Below, in pieces: positions 60,942 to 64,000 of a stretch of 64,000 bases of DNA; positions within the stretch are counted from its first letter, which is position 1; every line of letters begins with the position of its first letter. The stretch is from Hymenobacter nitidus (GTDB lineage Bacteria; Bacteroidota; Bacteroidia; Cytophagales; Hymenobacteraceae), in NCBI RefSeq assembly GCF_020447315.1, contig NZ_JAJADQ010000010.1:62001-126000 (forward strand). The letters are read 5' to 3'. The notes below the pieces were generated by a model. The model searched no databases. It was not told the DNA's origin and saw only the letters and a program-made list of their open reading frames with translations. Both the position numbers and the translations under genes were made by a program.

Positions 60942-61042
60942 GAAAGACCAAACAGTTGGGCCGCAATCCGGATGAGCTCACCGCTAATGCGGCCCCAAGC
61001 CCTAATTCAGAACTAAAACCCGGGCTACCCGTTTAGCGGGCC

Positions 61043-61993
<951 letters not shown>

Positions 61994-62039
61994 GTTTTTC
62001 CGTATCACGACAGGAAAACACCAGTCATGGTGAGCCCAC

Positions 62040-62198
62040 TTGTCATTGCGAGGCGCAAGCCGAAGCAATCCGTCCTCTGAAATGTGCAGAACGCCTTAAA
62101 GTGGAAAGCCCTTTATCGAACCACCGATAAAGGGCTTTCTGGTAAAAGGGCGGTTATCACCAGCAGAGGACGGATTGCTTCGTGCCTCGCAATGACAA
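62040..62198. repeat. Intergenic long inverted repeat, family B (copy at 62.0 kb)
   Basis: Outer arms 62040-62079 and 62164-62198 pair fully apart from a 5-nt insertion in the left arm. Their core GAAGCAATCCGTCC and GGACGGATTGCTTCG equals that of the copy at 33510. Inside, 62104-62118 and 62125-62139 form a perfect 15-bp stem with a 6-nt loop; GGGCTTTCTGGTAA on its right side is shared with the other copy. Between the MtfA-like and M2 peptidase genes. The rest of 61994-62333 is empty. Confidence 0.88.
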
Positions 62199-62333
62199 CG
62201 GCTCTTTGTACTTCCTGAGCCAAGGCAGAGCAAATACTCTGGGCAAAGACCGGCTTCGGGACCATTTTGCCGGCAAGTGGCTATTTTAGCCAGCGAAATA
62301 CCACGTTGCCCTTTCCGGTCTACTTTCCTTCCA

Positions 62334-64000
62334 ATGAAAAAACCACTGATTTCCGGTCTGGCTCTGGCTACGCTGGGCTCGGCGCTCTGGGCCTGCGCGC
62401 CCACGGCCAAAACCACCACGGCAACTACGCCGGCGGCCGATGCTGCTCCCGCCCAGGCCGCTACCCCACCCGCCCCGGTCGACTGGGGCCGGCAGGCCGA
62501 TGAGTTTTTGCAGAACTACTCGGCCGAGTATCAGAAGCTCTACACCCAGTCGGCGGAGGCGGAATGGCGCTCCAACACGCGCATCGTGGCCGGCGACACC
62601 ACCAACTCGGCCGCTACGGCCCGCGCCAACGAGGCCATGGCCGCCTTCACGGGCAGCAGCCGCAACATTGCCGATCTGCGCCAGCTGCTGGAGCACAAGG
62701 ACCAGCTCTCGGAAATCCAGATCAAGCAGCTGCAAACGGCGCTGTACAACGCCGCCAACTCGCCCCAGACCATTGCCGAGGTGGTGAAGCGCCGCATCAA
62801 GGCCGAAACCCAGCAGACCGAGAAGCTCTACGGCTTCGACTACAAGTACCAAGGCAAGTCGGTGACGACCAACGACCTGGACGAGCTGCTGCGCAAGGAA
62901 AAAGACCCCAAAAAGCGCCAGGCCATCTGGGAAGCCAGCAAGGCCATCGGCCCTACGCTTAAGAACGGCCTGCTGAACCTGCGCGGCCTGCGCAACCAGA
63001 CCGTGCAGGCCCTGGGCTACCCCGACTACTTCACCTACCAGGCCTCCGACTACGGCATGAGCCGGGAGGAAATGATGCAGCTGGTGCGCAAAATCAACGA
63101 GGAGCTGCGGCCCCTCTACCGCGAATTGCACACCTACGCCCGCTACGAACTGGCCAAAAAGTACGGCCAGAAGCAGGTGCCCGACTACCTGCCCGCCTCC
63201 TGGGTGCCCAACCGCTGGGGCCAGGACTGGAGTGCCATGGTGGACGTGAAAGGTGTGAATCTGGACGCGACGCTGGCTAAGAAAGGCGCGGAGTGGCAGG
63301 TGAAGCAGGCCGAGCGGTTTTACCAGAGCCTGGGCTTCCAGGCGCTGCCGCCGGTGTTCTGGGAGAAAAGCAGCCTCTACCCGCTGCCCAAAACCGCCAC
63401 CTATAAGAAGAACAACCACGCCTCGGCCTGGCACATGGACCTCAACAACGACGTGCGCAGCCTGATGAGCGTGGAGCCCAATACCGAGTGGTACGAAACC
63501 ACCCACCACGAGCTGGGCCATATCTACTACTACCTCACCTACACTAACCCCGAGGTGCCGATGCTGCTGCGGGGCGGCGCCAACCGCGCCTACCACGAGG
63601 CCATGGGCAGTCTGATGGGGTTGGCCGCCACTCAGAAGCCTTTCCTGGTGGGCCTAGGTTTGCAGGATGCTAAAGCCAAGACCGACCAGACCCAGACGCT
63701 GCTGAAGGAAGCCCTGAACTACGTGACCTTCATTCCTTTCTCCTCCGGGGTGATGAGCGAGTGGGAAAACAGCTTCTACGCCGACAACCTGCCCGCTGAC
63801 CAGCTCAACGCCAAGTGGTGGGAGCTGGTGAAAAAGTACCAGGGCATCGTGCCGCCCGCTACCCGCGGGGAGCAGTACCTGGACCCGGCCACCAAAACCC
63901 ACATCAACGACGACCCGGCCCAGTACTACGACTACGCCCTGAGCTACGTCATCCTGTTCCAGCTCCACGACCATATTGCCAAGAAAATCCTGAAGCAGGA
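62334..64000 (+). CDS. M2-family peptidyl-dipeptidase (ACE-like), lipoprotein, 3' end missing
   Basis: Reads open to the last base, with 555 residues visible. A lipoprotein signal (GSALWAC) is followed by an Ala/Thr linker and the helical M2 fold. The zinc site is HELGH at 392-396, and the downstream Glu is in AYHEAMGSLMGLA. These match bacterial angiotensin-converting-enzyme homologues, which release dipeptides from peptide C-termini. Family length is about 600 residues, so only a short end lies outside. The ATG at 62334 begins the signal peptide. Confidence 0.94.
   Translation, partial: MKKPLISGLALATLGSALWACAPTAKTTTATTPAADAAPAQAATPPAPVDWGRQADEFLQNYSAEYQKLYTQSAEAEWRSNTRIVAGDTTNSAATARANEAMAAFTGSSRNIADLRQLLEHKDQLSEIQIKQLQTALYNAANSPQTIAEVVKRRIKAETQQTEKLYGFDYKYQGKSVTTNDLDELLRKEKDPKKRQAIWEASKAIGPTLKNGLLNLRGLRNQTVQALGYPDYFTYQASDYGMSREEMMQLVRKINEELRPLYRELHTYARYELAKKYGQKQVPDYLPASWVPNRWGQDWSAMVDVKGVNLDATLAKKGAEWQVKQAERFYQSLGFQALPPVFWEKSSLYPLPKTATYKKNNHASAWHMDLNNDVRSLMSVEPNTEWYETTHHELGHIYYYLTYTNPEVPMLLRGGANRAYHEAMGSLMGLAATQKPFLVGLGLQDAKAKTDQTQTLLKEALNYVTFIPFSSGVMSEWENSFYADNLPADQLNAKWWELVKKYQGIVPPATRGEQYLDPATKTHINDDPAQYYDYALSYVILFQLHDHIAKKILKQ

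Overview
The window is a 64-kb piece of a high-GC Bacteroidota chromosome. A Hymenobacter-like member of the Cytophagales is the best guess. This rests on an adjacent SusC/SusD pair, many lipoprotein signal peptides, Bacteroidota-type promoters (a -7 element of the form TAnnTTTG, twice with a TTG about 19 nt upstream), and protein families typical of that group (DUF4202, CHRD, PA2169-type DUF2383). I see no rRNA, tRNA, CRISPR array, prophage or intact insertion sequence. The genus is an inference from gene content, not from a marker gene.

Layout. 1-5.7 kb: the end of an HI0933-type flavoprotein, a DUF2383 protein, a DEAD-box RNA helicase with an RGG tail, a cold-shock protein, an AlkD-like repair protein and a hotdog thioesterase. 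5.7-6.5 kb: an AT-rich exported protein with a TonB-C-like end that looks foreign. 6.6-16 kb: the two halves of an AddAB/RecB-like helicase-nuclease (6601-10011 and 13033-15999), separated by a zinc-ribbon protein, a Tet-like MFS pump and a DUF1963 protein. 16.2-17.6 kb: a yeast-type cytosine deaminase and a DUF4202 protein. 17.5-28.6 kb, minus strand: an apparent seven-gene nitrate assimilation operon. In transcription order it is nirB, nirD, a NarK-type transporter, a nitrate reductase fused to a NirB-like flavoprotein and a BFD-type 2Fe-2S domain, a sulfite/nitrite-reductase-like protein fused to rubredoxin, precorrin-2 dehydrogenase, and uroporphyrinogen-III methyltransferase. It encodes uptake, nitrate to nitrite, nitrite to ammonium, and most of the route to the siroheme cofactor. 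A good promoter and a 21-bp palindrome lie upstream of nirB.

28.9-40.8 kb: an ADP-ribosylglycohydrolase, two small membrane proteins, then an ion and osmotic group (MscS channel, ClC protein with CBS domains, cation/proton antiporter), a second HI0933-type flavoprotein, a diadenylate-cyclase-domain protein, a CHRD lipoprotein, an aldo/keto reductase and a DUF4112 protein. 41-48.3 kb, minus strand: SusC, SusD and an M14 metallopeptidase, which together look like a peptide-uptake locus. 49-64 kb: an amino-acid permease, a flavin monooxygenase, a translationally coupled lipoprotein-SCO-cytochrome c trio, SseB-like, DUF2062, YihY, acyltransferase, a second DEAD-box helicase, a small phosphatase, a predicted outer-membrane protein, an MtfA-SEC-C fusion peptidase, and an ACE-like M2 dipeptidase that runs off the end.

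The most distinctive non-coding signal is a set of intergenic long inverted repeats of at least two families. Family A (16018, 16741, 40850, 43708, with remnants at 5078 and 16682) includes two 90-bp copies in opposite orientation whose loops match at 30 of 32 bases. Family B (33510 and 62040) has long outer arms around an inner terminator-like hairpin. All lie between genes, and no transposase that could move them is visible. The other leads I rate highest are the rubredoxin fusion, the nitrate reductase fusion, and the diadenylate cyclase domain sitting among ion-transport genes.
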